Positions 34,227 to 43,096 of a stretch of DNA of 64,000 nucleotides are shown in pieces; within the stretch, counting starts at the first letter, position 1; each line of letters opens with the position of its first letter. Location of the stretch: assembly GCA_020634935.1 (NCBI GenBank), contig JACKAT010000010.1, positions 62,001-126,000 on the forward strand. Direction: 5' to 3'. The translations under genes were made by a program, and so were the position numbers. Source of the stretch: Anaerolineales bacterium. Its GTDB lineage: Bacteria > Chloroflexota > Anaerolineae > 4572-78 > J111. The notes below the pieces were generated by a model that saw nothing but the letters and a program-made list of their open reading frames with translations, searched no databases and had not been told where the DNA came from.

Positions 34227-35393
34227 ATGGAACTTCTTTTTTCTTATATAAAAGATACAGGTTTAACATCCATTACCCTGCCCAATCTCATTATGGTTAT
34301 AGTCGGGTTGACTTTCATCTACCTGGCGCTTGCCCGAGGTTTTGAACCCCTGCTGCTTATCCCGATTGGGTTTGGTATTGTGGTTGGTAATGTACCTTTC
34401 CCGCGTGGCTTAGAATTAGGCATCTACGAGGAAGGCAGTGTGCTTCACTATCTCTATTTCGGTGTGGTACGGGGGGTTTATCCGCCGCTTATCTTTTTAG
34501 GCATTGGGGCGATGACCGATTTCTCGGCGCTGGTGGCTCAACCGCGGTTGATCTTACTGGGTGCGGCAGCGCAGTTAGGAATTTTCTTAACGTTTCTGGT
34601 CGCCTTGTTTATCGGCGGTACCTTTGGTTTCGGCCTGTCTGACGCCAGCGACCCCACGCGCTTGTTTCGGGCCGCCGCCTCGATTGCGATCATCGGCGGC
34701 GCCGACGGACCAACGGCTATCTTTCTAACCAGCCTCTTGGCCCCGGATTTGTTGGGCGCGATTGCTGTTTCGGCCTACTCCTACATGGCTTTGGTGCCGG
34801 TCATCCAACCACCGATCATGCGGCTGCTGACCACCGAAGCTGAACGAAAAATCATTATGCCGCCCCCGCCCGTCCCCTCCCGTTTCAAGCGGCTGGTATT
34901 CCCGATTTTAACGTTCATTATCTGTGTGCTGATCGCACCGGGGTCGCTGCCGCTGTTGGCCATGCTGCTGCTGGGTAACCTGCTCAAAGAAAGCGCGGTT
35001 ACGGATCGCCTGGCCAATACGGCCCGCAATGCCTTGATCGACAGTGTGACGATTATCCTGGGGTTGACCATTGGGGCCAGCACCCAAGCCGACACCTTCC
35101 TGAAGCCCCAATCGGTAATCATCTTCGTGATGGGCGCGGTGGCTTTTGCGATTGGTACGGCCGGCGGGGTACTCTTCGCCAAGCTTATGAACATGTTCTC
35201 GTCCAATAAGATTAACCCCTTGATCGGTTCGGCCGGGGTATCGGCGGTGCCGATGGCCGCTCGCGTCTCGCACGTCGAAGGCCAAAAAGCGGACCCGCAA
35301 AACTTCCTCATTGTTCACGCCATGGCCCCCAACGTCGCCGGGGTTATCGGCTCAGCCGTGGCAGCCGGCGCGTTGTTATCGATGCTGCGGTAG
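34227..35393 (+). CDS. mmdB: Na+-translocating decarboxylase beta subunit
   Basis: 388 residues, about nine to eleven membrane helices. Decarboxylates carboxybiotin and exports Na+. The conserved GGADGPTAIF segment contains D160, the residue essential for Na+ and proton handling in the oxaloacetate decarboxylase beta subunit. Other family blocks are FLGIGAMTDFSAL and NPLIGSAGVSAVPMAARVSH. A GGGAG ribosome site precedes the start. The operon appears to end in the hairpin at 35414-35456. Confidence 0.96.
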   Translation: MELLFSYIKDTGLTSITLPNLIMVIVGLTFIYLALARGFEPLLLIPIGFGIVVGNVPFPRGLELGIYEEGSVLHYLYFGVVRGVYPPLIFLGIGAMTDFSALVAQPRLILLGAAAQLGIFLTFLVALFIGGTFGFGLSDASDPTRLFRAAASIAIIGGADGPTAIFLTSLLAPDLLGAIAVSAYSYMALVPVIQPPIMRLLTTEAERKIIMPPPPVPSRFKRLVFPILTFIICVLIAPGSLPLLAMLLLGNLLKESAVTDRLANTARNALIDSVTIILGLTIGASTQADTFLKPQSVIIFVMGAVAFAIGTAGGVLFAKLMNMFSSNKINPLIGSAGVSAVPMAARVSHVEGQKADPQNFLIVHAMAPNVAGVIGSAVAAGALLSMLR

Positions 35394-35413
35394 GCTGATC
35401 ATTAGCGAAAAGA

Positions 35414-35456
35414 AGAGAAAGGGTCGAGAGAGGAGGATGTTCTCGGCCCTTTCTCT
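35414..35456 (+). terminator. Terminator of the mmd operon, with the next gene's start in its loop
   Basis: A 15-bp stem (35414-35428 with 35442-35456, one G-T pair) is followed by a T-rich run (tttttattattttt). The loop (35429-35441) reads agaggaggatgtt, so it carries a Shine-Dalgarno-like sequence and the only good start codon of the following gene. Confidence 0.85.
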
Positions 35457-37071
35457 TTTTATTATTTTTGTAATTTGGTCTCTCGTTCTCACCTTTCCCC
35501 TAATCCGCCATCCCTTCAATACCCTACCACTAGGTGACGAATCCGTCGGCACGGTTCCCTTCTTTAATCTCTGGACGCTCCAGTGGAATATCGATCAACT
35601 GACCGGCGGCTATCCGAATTATTGGGACGCTCCCATCTTTGCCCCCAACGCCGGCGCCTTCGCCTTTTCTGAAATTCAACCCATAACGGCCCTGCTGGCC
35701 GCGCCGATTTGGCTGGCGGCGCAGTCGCCGGCGCTGGCTTATAACCTCATTGTTATTCTTTTTCTGACGCTTAACGGCTGGTTTGCCTGCTGGCTGCTGC
35801 GAAGCTGGGGGGTGACGCCTCTACCGGCTTTGCTGGGTGGCCTACTGATGCAGTCACTGCCGTTTGTGGCCCAGGAGATGGGTGTTTTGCAATTGATCGC
35901 CCTGTTCGGGTTTTTATGGTGGCTGTTCTTTATGAGCCGGCTGCTCACCCGGCCCACCTGGCCGATCACCCTCGCCTTTGGTCTGGGCGGGCCGGTAACA
36001 TTTTTGACCTGTGGCTATTACGGCCTGTTCAGCCTGATATTCTTACCCCTCGCGCTATTATTTCTCATTGAGAAAAAATATTTAACCCCGCGCTTAGCCG
36101 TCCATTTCGCGGCGGGGCTGTTGATTACTTTGGCCCTCACCGGCCCGGTGCTGTGGGGCCAGTACCGGCAGTTGCAGCAGTACGGCTTCATCCGGCCCGA
36201 ACAAATCATCGAAAATAACTCGGCCCGGTTAGCCGATTATCGAAACGTTCTGGATTACAATCTGTGGTACGGCCACACGCTGGGACTAAGGTCAAAGCCA
36301 GGCCAGCGGCTCTTTCCCGGTCTGGTTTTGAGCGTGCTGGCGGGCGTTGGCTTGGCGGGACGCGGCCCCAAACGGATCAAAGCCTATCTTATCGTAGCCA
36401 TCGTCTTGGCGCTGCTGTTATCGCTGGGTTTGCGGCTGCGCATCGGCGATCTCCAACCCTACCAATGGGTCCGCGCATTTTTGCCCGGCTTCGAGCAGCT
36501 CCGCAGCCCCTTTCGCCTGGCGGCCTTTGTCCAAATCCATCTGGCGCTGCTGGCCGGCCTGGGCCTGGGGTATTTGGAGCGGTGGGGCTCGACTTGGGCG
36601 GAGCGAGGCCAATACATCATCCTGCCCGTCACCTTAATCGCTCTGCTTGAAATGGCGGCGCTGCCGCTGCCGCTGGACCCCCTGCCGCCGCTGTCCACCG
36701 AGACCGCCTGGCAAAGCTGGCTCAATAACCAAGATGCTCAACCGGAAATTGTGATGATCCCCTTCGCCGCCAGTCCCGCCGTGGCCGATTTCGAGCCAAC
36801 AACCATCTGGATGTTAGCAAACCGCACCTTCAAGGGCCGAATGGTCAACGGCTACTCCGGCTTTTTTCCGCCGGGTCACGCCCATCTGCGCGAAGAAATG
36901 AGCCGGTTTCCCACCAACGCCGGGTTAGAACTGCTGCGCCAATTGGGCGTCAATTACATCGTCGTTCACCATCGATTACTCGACCGAAAATCAAACGAGA
37001 AAATTGAAAATTTGCTGCCCTTAATCTATCATGACCCAGGCCATAACATCTCCATCTACACCCTCAACTAA
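35437..37071 (+). CDS. Large multipass membrane protein, GT-C-like
   Basis: 544 residues if it begins at the ATG at 35437, the only ATG/GTG/TTG near the N-terminus in frame; that codon lies in a terminator loop. About 11-12 membrane helices are followed by a soluble C-terminal region (about 435-544). The first large loop (LPLGDESVGTVPFFNLWTLQ ending in a YPNYWDAPIFAPN segment) carries acidic residues as in GT-C glycosyltransferases and YfhO-like proteins. The C-terminal ANRTFKGRMVNGYSGFFPP segment is typical of this uncharacterised group. Substrate unknown. Confidence 0.8.
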   Translation: MFSALSLFIIFVIWSLVLTFPLIRHPFNTLPLGDESVGTVPFFNLWTLQWNIDQLTGGYPNYWDAPIFAPNAGAFAFSEIQPITALLAAPIWLAAQSPALAYNLIVILFLTLNGWFACWLLRSWGVTPLPALLGGLLMQSLPFVAQEMGVLQLIALFGFLWWLFFMSRLLTRPTWPITLAFGLGGPVTFLTCGYYGLFSLIFLPLALLFLIEKKYLTPRLAVHFAAGLLITLALTGPVLWGQYRQLQQYGFIRPEQIIENNSARLADYRNVLDYNLWYGHTLGLRSKPGQRLFPGLVLSVLAGVGLAGRGPKRIKAYLIVAIVLALLLSLGLRLRIGDLQPYQWVRAFLPGFEQLRSPFRLAAFVQIHLALLAGLGLGYLERWGSTWAERGQYIILPVTLIALLEMAALPLPLDPLPPLSTETAWQSWLNNQDAQPEIVMIPFAASPAVADFEPTTIWMLANRTFKGRMVNGYSGFFPPGHAHLREEMSRFPTNAGLELLRQLGVNYIVVHHRLLDRKSNEKIENLLPLIYHDPGHNISIYTLN

Positions 37072-37073
37072 CT

Positions 37074-37150
37074 CCTATCCAACCCTACCTCCAACTCCAA
37101 CTCCATCTCCAACTCCAACTCCAACTCTATCTCCATCTCTATCTCTAATC
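37074..37150. repeat. CCAACT/CCATCT hexamer microsatellite
   Basis: About a dozen degenerate hexamers (ccaact, ccatct, ctatct) begin within a few bases after the stop of the membrane protein gene. Likely slippage-generated; non-coding. Confidence 0.8.
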
Positions 37151-37191
37151 TTTATGTCAATAGCTCGCTTGTTCCTATTTTTAATGTTCTA

Positions 37192-37200
37192 TGGTAAAAT
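37192..37200 (+). promoter_or_regulatory. Possible extended -10 promoter of the cNMP/PH gene
   Basis: TGGTAAAAT matches an extended -10 element, 45 bases upstream of the ATG at 37245. The upstream TTGTTC (37170-37175) is at 20-base spacing, so the -35 is poor. Confidence 0.35.
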
Positions 37201-37244
37201 CAAAGCAAATACCCCCATTTAACTGATTGTAAAGTAGGAAGATT

Positions 37245-38978
37245 ATGGATAAGATCGATCGAGATGAAGCCGTAGCCGAATTAATCAATCTACTCAACGA
37301 ACATCCGGCTTTTGAGAATTTGAATGTTGAGCAAACGGCCAAATTGGCGGAGCAGTGTAGTATAAGGTACTGCTGGCATGGCACCCAACTGCTTAAGCAA
37401 GGCGATCAAAATTACAATGAGTTTTATATGGTGATTCGCGGCGAATTTAGCGCCATTGACATCGAACACAAACCGCCTCGGCTGCTCAATTATATGGACA
37501 CCGGGTCGATGATCGGCATTCGCTCGATCTTGAACGATGTACCCCGGTCAGCTACCGTCGAGGCGGTAAGAGACTCGGTCGTCGCCGCTTTTAATCGAAA
37601 GACGCTAGACTGGCTGCTAACGCAAGACCCCGGCATCAGAGATTACTTCGAAACCATCGAACGCAGCTATGATGAGAAGGCTTTAATTCACTTTCCCGGA
37701 AAACAGCCCGACGAGGTGGTGGTGGTGTGGGCGAAAAGGCACTTTTTGGCTTTCTTAGCTAAACTAACCGGCCCCACTCTGATCCTTATTATTCCCGTAG
37801 TCGTGCTCATTGTGGGCGAGATCATCGGCGTGTCGCTTTTCAACGTAGCCACAAGCTGGATATTACTGCTGTTAATCGCGCCATTCCTCATTATTTCAGC
37901 CCTTATGATCACTTATCACTATGTGGACTGGCGTAACGATGATTTCATCGTCACCACTAAACGCGTGGTGCATATCGAACGTATTTTGTTTTACGGTGAG
38001 GAACGACGCGAAGCCCCCCTGACCCAAATTCAAAGCGTTACCGTTGAGTCGCACAACTGGCTGGATCTATTTTTTGATGTGGACGATATTTTTATCAAAA
38101 CGGCGGCAGTTGGGACCGTTGCGGTTGATAATCTGCCGTCGGCCCAATACCTGAGCCGCATTATTTTACGACAGCAGCAGCGGGCCAAGGAACGGGTGGC
38201 TCATTCCGACACGCGAGCCGTAAGAGATATGCTCAACCAACGCTTGCAGAAAAACATCCTGGCCGAGCGCTCCAAAGACGGGGCCGATCCCAAAATTGTC
38301 ATCCATCGCGTGCTGCCCAAAGTGGTTGTCCCCAAATTTACTATTGATTATTTTGTGCCGCGCATCAAAGTTGTAACGCCCAACAACAAAGAAATCACCT
38401 GGCGTAAGCACCTTTTTATTTTGCTCGCGCTCGTACTCCTGCCCTTGCCGGTGCTGCTTATCACGCTTTACCTCCTTTTGGCCAGCATTGTGGGCTTGTG
38501 GCCGTTTACTTCGCCGGTTGATTGGCTCTGGATCACTATTTTTGCTATTAGCGCCTTGGTCGCTTTTGGCTGGTACTTATATAGATATGATGGCTGGCGG
38601 CGAGACGTTTACAAGGTTAGCGACACCAAAATCGTCGACGTCCAAAGTTCAGCCTTCCGGTTACGCGGTGAACACGTGCGTGAGGGCAGTTTTGATAGCA
38701 TCCAAAGTATTACTTATAATATTCCCAACTTTTTCTACAAACTCATTAATTTAGGTGATGTCGTCATTGAAACGGCCAGCAAGGAAGGCAACTTTACTTT
38801 TACCAAAGTATTTAATCCCAGTTCCGTCCAGGAAGAAATTTTCAGACGATGGGATGTCTTCCAGCAGAAAAGAAGAGAAACCGCTCGGGATAACACCAAT
38901 AAACAGATTGTTGAAATTGTCGGAGAGTATCACGAGATCAATAATCCCCCGGCTCCAAATGAGGTTCGTCCGTACTAG
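37245..38978 (+). CDS. Cyclic nucleotide-binding and double bacterial-PH membrane protein
   Basis: 577 residues. Domain order: cNMP-binding domain (about 15-135; HGTQLLKQGDQNYNEFYMVI, IGIRSILNDVPRSATVEA), two membrane helices (about 170-225), a bPH2 domain (about 228-320; DDFIVTTKRVVHIERI, REAPLTQIQSVTVES), a basic linker, two more helices (about 385-445) and a second bPH2 domain (about 450-550; DVYKVSDTKIVDVQ, FDSIQSITYNIPN). The phosphate-binding cassette ends in RSATVEA, so ligand binding is plausible. It may couple a second messenger to a membrane or envelope function. No operon partner; function unknown. Confidence 0.87.
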   Translation: MDKIDRDEAVAELINLLNEHPAFENLNVEQTAKLAEQCSIRYCWHGTQLLKQGDQNYNEFYMVIRGEFSAIDIEHKPPRLLNYMDTGSMIGIRSILNDVPRSATVEAVRDSVVAAFNRKTLDWLLTQDPGIRDYFETIERSYDEKALIHFPGKQPDEVVVVWAKRHFLAFLAKLTGPTLILIIPVVVLIVGEIIGVSLFNVATSWILLLLIAPFLIISALMITYHYVDWRNDDFIVTTKRVVHIERILFYGEERREAPLTQIQSVTVESHNWLDLFFDVDDIFIKTAAVGTVAVDNLPSAQYLSRIILRQQQRAKERVAHSDTRAVRDMLNQRLQKNILAERSKDGADPKIVIHRVLPKVVVPKFTIDYFVPRIKVVTPNNKEITWRKHLFILLALVLLPLPVLLITLYLLLASIVGLWPFTSPVDWLWITIFAISALVAFGWYLYRYDGWRRDVYKVSDTKIVDVQSSAFRLRGEHVREGSFDSIQSITYNIPNFFYKLINLGDVVIETASKEGNFTFTKVFNPSSVQEEIFRRWDVFQQKRRETARDNTNKQIVEIVGEYHEINNPPAPNEVRPY

Positions 38979-39177
38979 AAGAGAAGCCGGGCTAACGATC
39001 ATCACCTCGATTTAGCCGCCAATTGCAATAACCCCCGACAGCAGACCGCCGGCGATAATCACCGCCCTTAGCCGAACGTACCTGTTCGGCGCTTGACTAA
39101 TCGAGCAACCAAGCTAGCTTTGTCCCCAGCGGTCAAAGCAGAGCTTTGATGCTCCAACCTCTGTCTCTTTACAGCCC
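38979..39177. other. Non-coding gap with TTTGTC-type palindromes
   Basis: No gene. caagctagctttg (39109-39121) and tcaaagcagagctttga (39133-39149) are short hairpins resembling units of the dispersed repeat at 14001 and 19298. Confidence 0.5.
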
Positions 39178-39428
39178 ACCCATGCTTTTATAGCCTCTTT
39201 CCGTGCTTTTTTTAATTGTTTCCGTGCTTTTATAGCCTGTTCCCGCGCTTTTTTAGCTTGCTTCCGTGCTTCTTTTAACTGTTTCTGACCTTTTTTTAAC
39301 CCCTTCCGTGCTTTTTTTAACTGCTTCCAACACTAATATAATGTTTCCCATATTTTTCATGCACATTCCGCGCTTTTTTTAACAGCTTCCGTCCTTTTTT
39401 TAGCAGTTTCTGTGCTTTTTTTGAATCC
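39178..39428. repeat. Degenerate 21-bp tandem repeat
   Basis: About eleven units close to ttccgtgctttttttaactg plus one base, with exact 21-base phase from 39178 to 39345 and again from 39366 to 39428. On the minus strand the unit encodes heptads such as VKKSTET or QLKKARK depending on frame. The longest open stretch has no start codon and frames are interrupted, so this is either a decayed heptad-repeat gene or a non-coding array. Confidence 0.8.
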
Positions 39429-39551
39429 TTCCCAACGCAACGCTAACATTCTTGAATTTTTCATGCTGGTTATCTGAATTTTTAGCCAATAATTGCTCAA
39501 AAATCTAATTTTTCCAACGCAAATACCATACAACCGCCCCCTAAAAACAAA

Positions 39552-39605
39552 GGCTCGTAGTCATCGCTTTAGCGAGGCTTCAGCCCTAAAGGGCTTCCTA
39601 CGAAC
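39552..39605. repeat. GTTCGTAGT-type inverted repeat
   Basis: ggctcgtagtcatcgcttta faces ctaaagggcttcctacgaac. It is a second member of the family at 29961-30024. Confidence 0.6.
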
Positions 39606-39620
39606 GATAAGAAAACAAAA

Positions 39621-39645
39621 AGCTCAAGGTCACGAACCTTGAGCT
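39621..39645 (-). terminator. Rho-independent terminator of the DUF4349 gene
   Basis: agctcaaggt (39621-39630) and accttgagct (39636-39645) form a perfect 10-bp stem with a 5-base loop. On the minus strand it is followed by tttttgttttctt. It lies about 70 bases past the stop at 39717. Confidence 0.88.
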
Positions 39646-39716
39646 TAAAGATAAAAGATATCATCGAAAACAGATGATAGTCGCTAAGTAACTATCACCA
39701 TAAACCATTCTGACAG

Positions 39717-40697
39717 TTAGGGTTTAACGGCGGCTTTGGGCAATCCCCGGCGGCGCTTTAGCCAGCGACGAATCATCATCACCACAATTACTACCGGGAT
39801 CAACAGCACCAGCAACAACGGTAGGATAAAAACGACGCCCCAAATAACGATGTTGATTACGCCCTGCAAAGCCACGATTAACGCCTGTAGCGCCTCTTTA
39901 GCCACACCCTGCGGCGCCCACCCGGCCACGCTCACCGGCTGATAGAGCACGTCGGGCGTCAGTTGGACGGTGATGGTCGATAAAGCCGATTGATTAGCCA
40001 GATAGCGCAGCCGCCCTTCAATCTGTTCGATTTGCCCCCGAATGGTGGTCAATTCGCGGTAAACTTCTAGAATGTCGCTGGTGCTGCCCACCCGCTGCCG
40101 TTCTTCCAAAAGCTGCTGAAGCGCGGCTTCGGTAAATTCCAGGTTGGTTTTACGGGCCTGCAAATCGGTAAACTCTTCGGTCACGTCTTGGGTGGTGGAA
40201 TTTTCGCGCTCAACGCGCAGCGCCATCTCTCGCAGCCGGATAAGCGCCGTCTGATAACGGTCGGCCGGCACCCGGATGGTGACGCTGCCGCGCAGCACAT
40301 CGCCTGATTCATAGACATTGGAGCCGGACACAAAGCCGTCCAACTCGCTCGACAGCGCCGTAATGTCGTCAACCGCGGTCTGCGTATCTTTGACCACCAA
40401 GGCAATGTCGCCGGTGTAGATGATTACCCGGGTTTCCTGGGCCTGGGCCACAGCCGCCCCCAGAAAATCCTCAATCGCCACCGAGCTGCCATCCGCGTAA
40501 AGCATGGGCTCTTCGGCCGAATATTCTTCGGCTTCGGCAGGTGCGCTTTGCGGCATGGCCCTATCGCTGGCTTCAGAATAAGCCGCTGTGGGAGCCTCGA
40601 TGGCTGCCCCACTACATCCGGCCAATATACCGGATAGGCCGATCAAAATAATCAAAAACGTCAGCCAGGAAAATGGTACGTATCGTCTAGTTTTCAT
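39717..40697 (-). CDS. DUF4349 lipoprotein
   Basis: 326 residues from the ATG at 40697, chosen because it begins a lipoprotein signal peptide with lipobox LAGC (C28). After a low-complexity stretch comes the DUF4349 domain (about 95-290), with a strand VIIYTGDIALVVKDTQTAVD, a beta segment GSVTIRVPADRYQTALIRLR and a long coiled coil (about 180-240). A C-terminal membrane helix (about 285-315) and a basic tail (RRWLKRRRGLP) follow, so the protein is held at both ends. Family function is unknown; members are thought to be envelope or signalling-associated. Confidence 0.88.
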   Translation of the reverse strand: MKTRRYVPFSWLTFLIILIGLSGILAGCSGAAIEAPTAAYSEASDRAMPQSAPAEAEEYSAEEPMLYADGSSVAIEDFLGAAVAQAQETRVIIYTGDIALVVKDTQTAVDDITALSSELDGFVSGSNVYESGDVLRGSVTIRVPADRYQTALIRLREMALRVERENSTTQDVTEEFTDLQARKTNLEFTEAALQQLLEERQRVGSTSDILEVYRELTTIRGQIEQIEGRLRYLANQSALSTITVQLTPDVLYQPVSVAGWAPQGVAKEALQALIVALQGVINIVIWGVVFILPLLLVLLIPVVIVVMMIRRWLKRRRGLPKAAVKP

Positions 40698-40936
40698 GGT
40701 TTGTCTGCTCCTGATAATAGCTTTGAATGGGTGTGTCCGACCACTATCGGACAGGTTTAATTGTATGCGGTTACGCTCATAGACGTCAAACAAACCCTAC
40801 GAGTTCCATACGAACCTCATACTGGGGAAAAACGGTTATTTAGCTCAAACGCTTAAGTTGTTTATTGTGGTGGTTTATTCGTCTAAAGTAGGCGAAGGGG
40901 TTCCTTAGCCAAGGCTCGGAGAGCCATCACATCTTG

Positions 40937-41677
40937 TTACCAGCCGAAGGCTAACCGCTTCCACAGGCGGGGCGGAAAATCCCATTTCTTCATCTTTTCT
41001 TGAGTGACCCCCACCGGATAGGAGACGCGTCGATGCTCGAAGGTGCTGGTCTCGGCATCTAAGATACCGTAAGCGGCTCTGGCGTCGCCGTCACGGGGTT
41101 GGCCGATGCTGCCGGGGTTCAGAATCAGGCGGCGTTCGCCCAAGGGCGTAGGACCGTTGTTGAATTCCGGCACAATGGCATCGCAGGTAGCGCCGGCGTC
41201 GACAGCTTCGGTAAAAATCACCGGGCTGTGGGTATGGCCGACAAAACAGTAGAGGGTATTAAAATGCTTAAAGTTGGGTTGAGCGACGGCGGGGTAAAGA
41301 ATATATTCCCAAATCGGGTGGCGAGGGCTGCCATGAACTAACGTGTAAATGTTCTCCTCGACCAAAGCAATGGGTAAATTATCTAAGTAGTCTCGCACAT
41401 TACCCTTAAGCTGATCGCGCGTCCATAGCGAAGCAAAGCGGGCGTCGGGGTTAAAATCGTCAATATCGAGCTTGCCTAAAACCGCCCAATCGTGATTGCC
41501 GGCAATACAGAGGTGATCAAGCGTCAACAGCAGCTCAACACACTCATTAGGGTCAGGGCCGTAGCCCACCATATCACCCAAACACCAGACCTTATCATAC
41601 AACCCTTCTGCGTCTTCTAGTACGGCTTCAAAAGCAGCTAGATTGGCGTGAACGTCAGAAATAACCAGGTAACGCAT
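40937..41677 (-). CDS. Metallophosphoesterase, YfcE/diadenosine-tetraphosphatase-like
   Basis: 246 residues from the ATG at 41677 (ribosome site AAAGAGG). Calcineurin-like phosphoesterase: D8 and H10 in ISDVHANL, GDMVGYGPDP (D35), AGNHD, LVHGSPR and FVGHTHSP supply the dinuclear metal site. The ILNPGSIGQPRDGD motif near the C-terminus is typical of a widespread bacterial subfamily. Substrate uncertain (phosphodiester or nucleotide). It is divergent from tsaE. Confidence 0.92.
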   Translation of the reverse strand: MRYLVISDVHANLAAFEAVLEDAEGLYDKVWCLGDMVGYGPDPNECVELLLTLDHLCIAGNHDWAVLGKLDIDDFNPDARFASLWTRDQLKGNVRDYLDNLPIALVEENIYTLVHGSPRHPIWEYILYPAVAQPNFKHFNTLYCFVGHTHSPVIFTEAVDAGATCDAIVPEFNNGPTPLGERRLILNPGSIGQPRDGDARAAYGILDAETSTFEHRRVSYPVGVTQEKMKKWDFPPRLWKRLAFGW

Positions 41678-41776
41678 ATAGACCTCTTTAACGAATCCGA
41701 AGACCAAACTAACCCTAATTATCTTCGATATATACCAGAATATATTACCATATTTCGTTCAATTCTGCCAAAGGCT

Positions 41777-41805
41777 TTGTCCCTGTCTACTAAAATGTGT
41801 ATAAT
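41777..41805 (+). promoter_or_regulatory. Candidate promoter of the tsaE-tsaB-rimI cluster
   Basis: TTGTCC (41777-41782) and TATAAT (41800-41805) are separated by 17 bases; the ATG is 21 bases after the -10, giving a short leader. Confidence 0.5.
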
Positions 41806-41826
41806 CCTAGCGGAGATAAGGGAACT

Positions 41827-42321
41827 ATGTCACCCATTTTAGAACCGAACACTTTAGATTTTATCAGTCATAGCGAAACCCAAACTCGCCGGCTGGGCAT
41901 GCGTTTGGCCCCGCTGCTGCAAGCCGGTGATGTGGTGGCGTTGATAGGCGACCTGGGCAGTGGTAAAACGCGCTGGATCCAGGGCGTGTGCCAGGGCCTC
42001 GACGTGACCGATCCGGTGATCTCGCCCACCTTTACCCTGGTCAACGAATATCGCGGCCGGCTGCCCGTCTATCACATCGATCTGTACCGGCTAGCGGATG
42101 CCGCCGAAAGCCTCTCCTTTGGCCTGGAAGAGTATCTCTATGGCAATGGCATTACGCTGGTCGAATGGGCCGACAAAGCCCTGGACTATTTTCCCAAAAG
42201 TTATCTGGCCATTGAGTTGTATTACCTTGAAGATACCAAACGCCGGGTGGTGATGCGCCCCTACGGCGATCGGTTTTCACACGTATTAAATGAATTCAAA
42301 TTAGCGGCTTTTGCTCAATAA
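41827..42321 (+). CDS. tsaE: tRNA t6A biosynthesis ATPase TsaE
   Basis: 164 residues from the ATG at 41827 (AAGGGA ribosome site). Small P-loop ATPase that works with TsaB, TsaC and TsaD to make threonylcarbamoyl-adenosine at position 37 of ANN-decoding tRNAs. P-loop GDLGSGKT (41-48), VISPTFTLVNEY, YHIDLYRL and ITLVEWADK are diagnostic. The tsaB and rimI genes follow, as in many bacteria. Confidence 0.96.
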   Translation: MSPILEPNTLDFISHSETQTRRLGMRLAPLLQAGDVVALIGDLGSGKTRWIQGVCQGLDVTDPVISPTFTLVNEYRGRLPVYHIDLYRLADAAESLSFGLEEYLYGNGITLVEWADKALDYFPKSYLAIELYYLEDTKRRVVMRPYGDRFSHVLNEFKLAAFAQ

Positions 42322-42332
42322 ATTAACGATTC

Positions 42333-42413
42333 AGGTGACTGGCACTTTTGCTCAAACGGACAGCGCTGAATGAAATATAACGCTTCCTAGATTCGAATAA
42401 GTGCCAGTCACCT
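42333..42413. repeat. GGTGACTGGCACTT inverted-repeat element
   Basis: Arms aggtgactggcactt (42333-42347) and aagtgccagtcacct (42399-42413) are exact complements. Located between tsaE and tsaB; its interior matches the 8266 element in reverse orientation. Confidence 0.8.
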
Positions 42414-42436
42414 GGCCTGCTGGATAAATACCATAA

Positions 42437-43096
42437 ATGATGATCCTGGCGATTGACACTGCAACCCAATATGCCGGTCTGGCGCTGCTTAGTCCTGACG
42501 GCCTTATTGCTGAGGAAACCTGGTACGCCGACAGAAACCATACGGTTGAACTGCTACCCCGTCTAGAGCGTATGCTCAGAGTAGCCCAATTGCAGGTGCC
42601 TCAATTAACCGCGCTGGCGGTGGCTCTGGGGCCTGGCTCATTTACGGGCCTACGCATCGGGCTAGCGGTAGCCAAGGGGCTGGCGCTGCCGTATAAATTA
42701 GCGGTGGTCGGTGTACCGACGTTAGAAATTACGGCCTACCCGCTTAGAGACAGCCAGCAGCCGGTTTGGGCCATCGCTCAAGCCGGCCGAGGCCGTCTTT
42801 TAGCCGCCAGCTATGGCTTGAAGAAAAACAAATGGCAGCTACTGGTCGAACCGTTTTTGACCGATGTCGAAGAACTGGCCCAAAAAATCAACGGTCCGGC
42901 CTGGTGTACCGGCGAGATCGATCAAGAAACAGCCAAAAGTTTACAACAGCTTGGTCAACCCAGGGTACAGTTGGTGTCGCCGGCCAAGCGACTGCGCCGG
43001 CCCGGCTATCTGGCCGAAATTGCCCGGACTCGCCTGGAAGCCGATGGTCAGGACGATCCCGACGCACTGGTTCCCATATATATCTCATCTATCTAA
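42437..43096 (+). CDS. tsaB: tRNA t6A biosynthesis protein TsaB
   Basis: 219 residues. ASKHA-fold partner of TsaD in the t6A complex. The N-terminal ILAIDTATQYAGLAL, the NHTVELLPRLERML helix and the LAVALGPGSFTGLRIGLAVA signature are clear, while the C-terminal half is variable, as usual. The stop overlaps the rimI start (TAATG). Confidence 0.94.
   Translation: MMILAIDTATQYAGLALLSPDGLIAEETWYADRNHTVELLPRLERMLRVAQLQVPQLTALAVALGPGSFTGLRIGLAVAKGLALPYKLAVVGVPTLEITAYPLRDSQQPVWAIAQAGRGRLLAASYGLKKNKWQLLVEPFLTDVEELAQKINGPAWCTGEIDQETAKSLQQLGQPRVQLVSPAKRLRRPGYLAEIARTRLEADGQDDPDALVPIYISSI

Noticed and set aside
42766..43095. Long N-terminal extension of the RimI gene inside tsaB
   Set aside because: The in-frame extension overlaps tsaB out of phase; the ATG at 43096 overlapping the tsaB stop is the normal coupled start.
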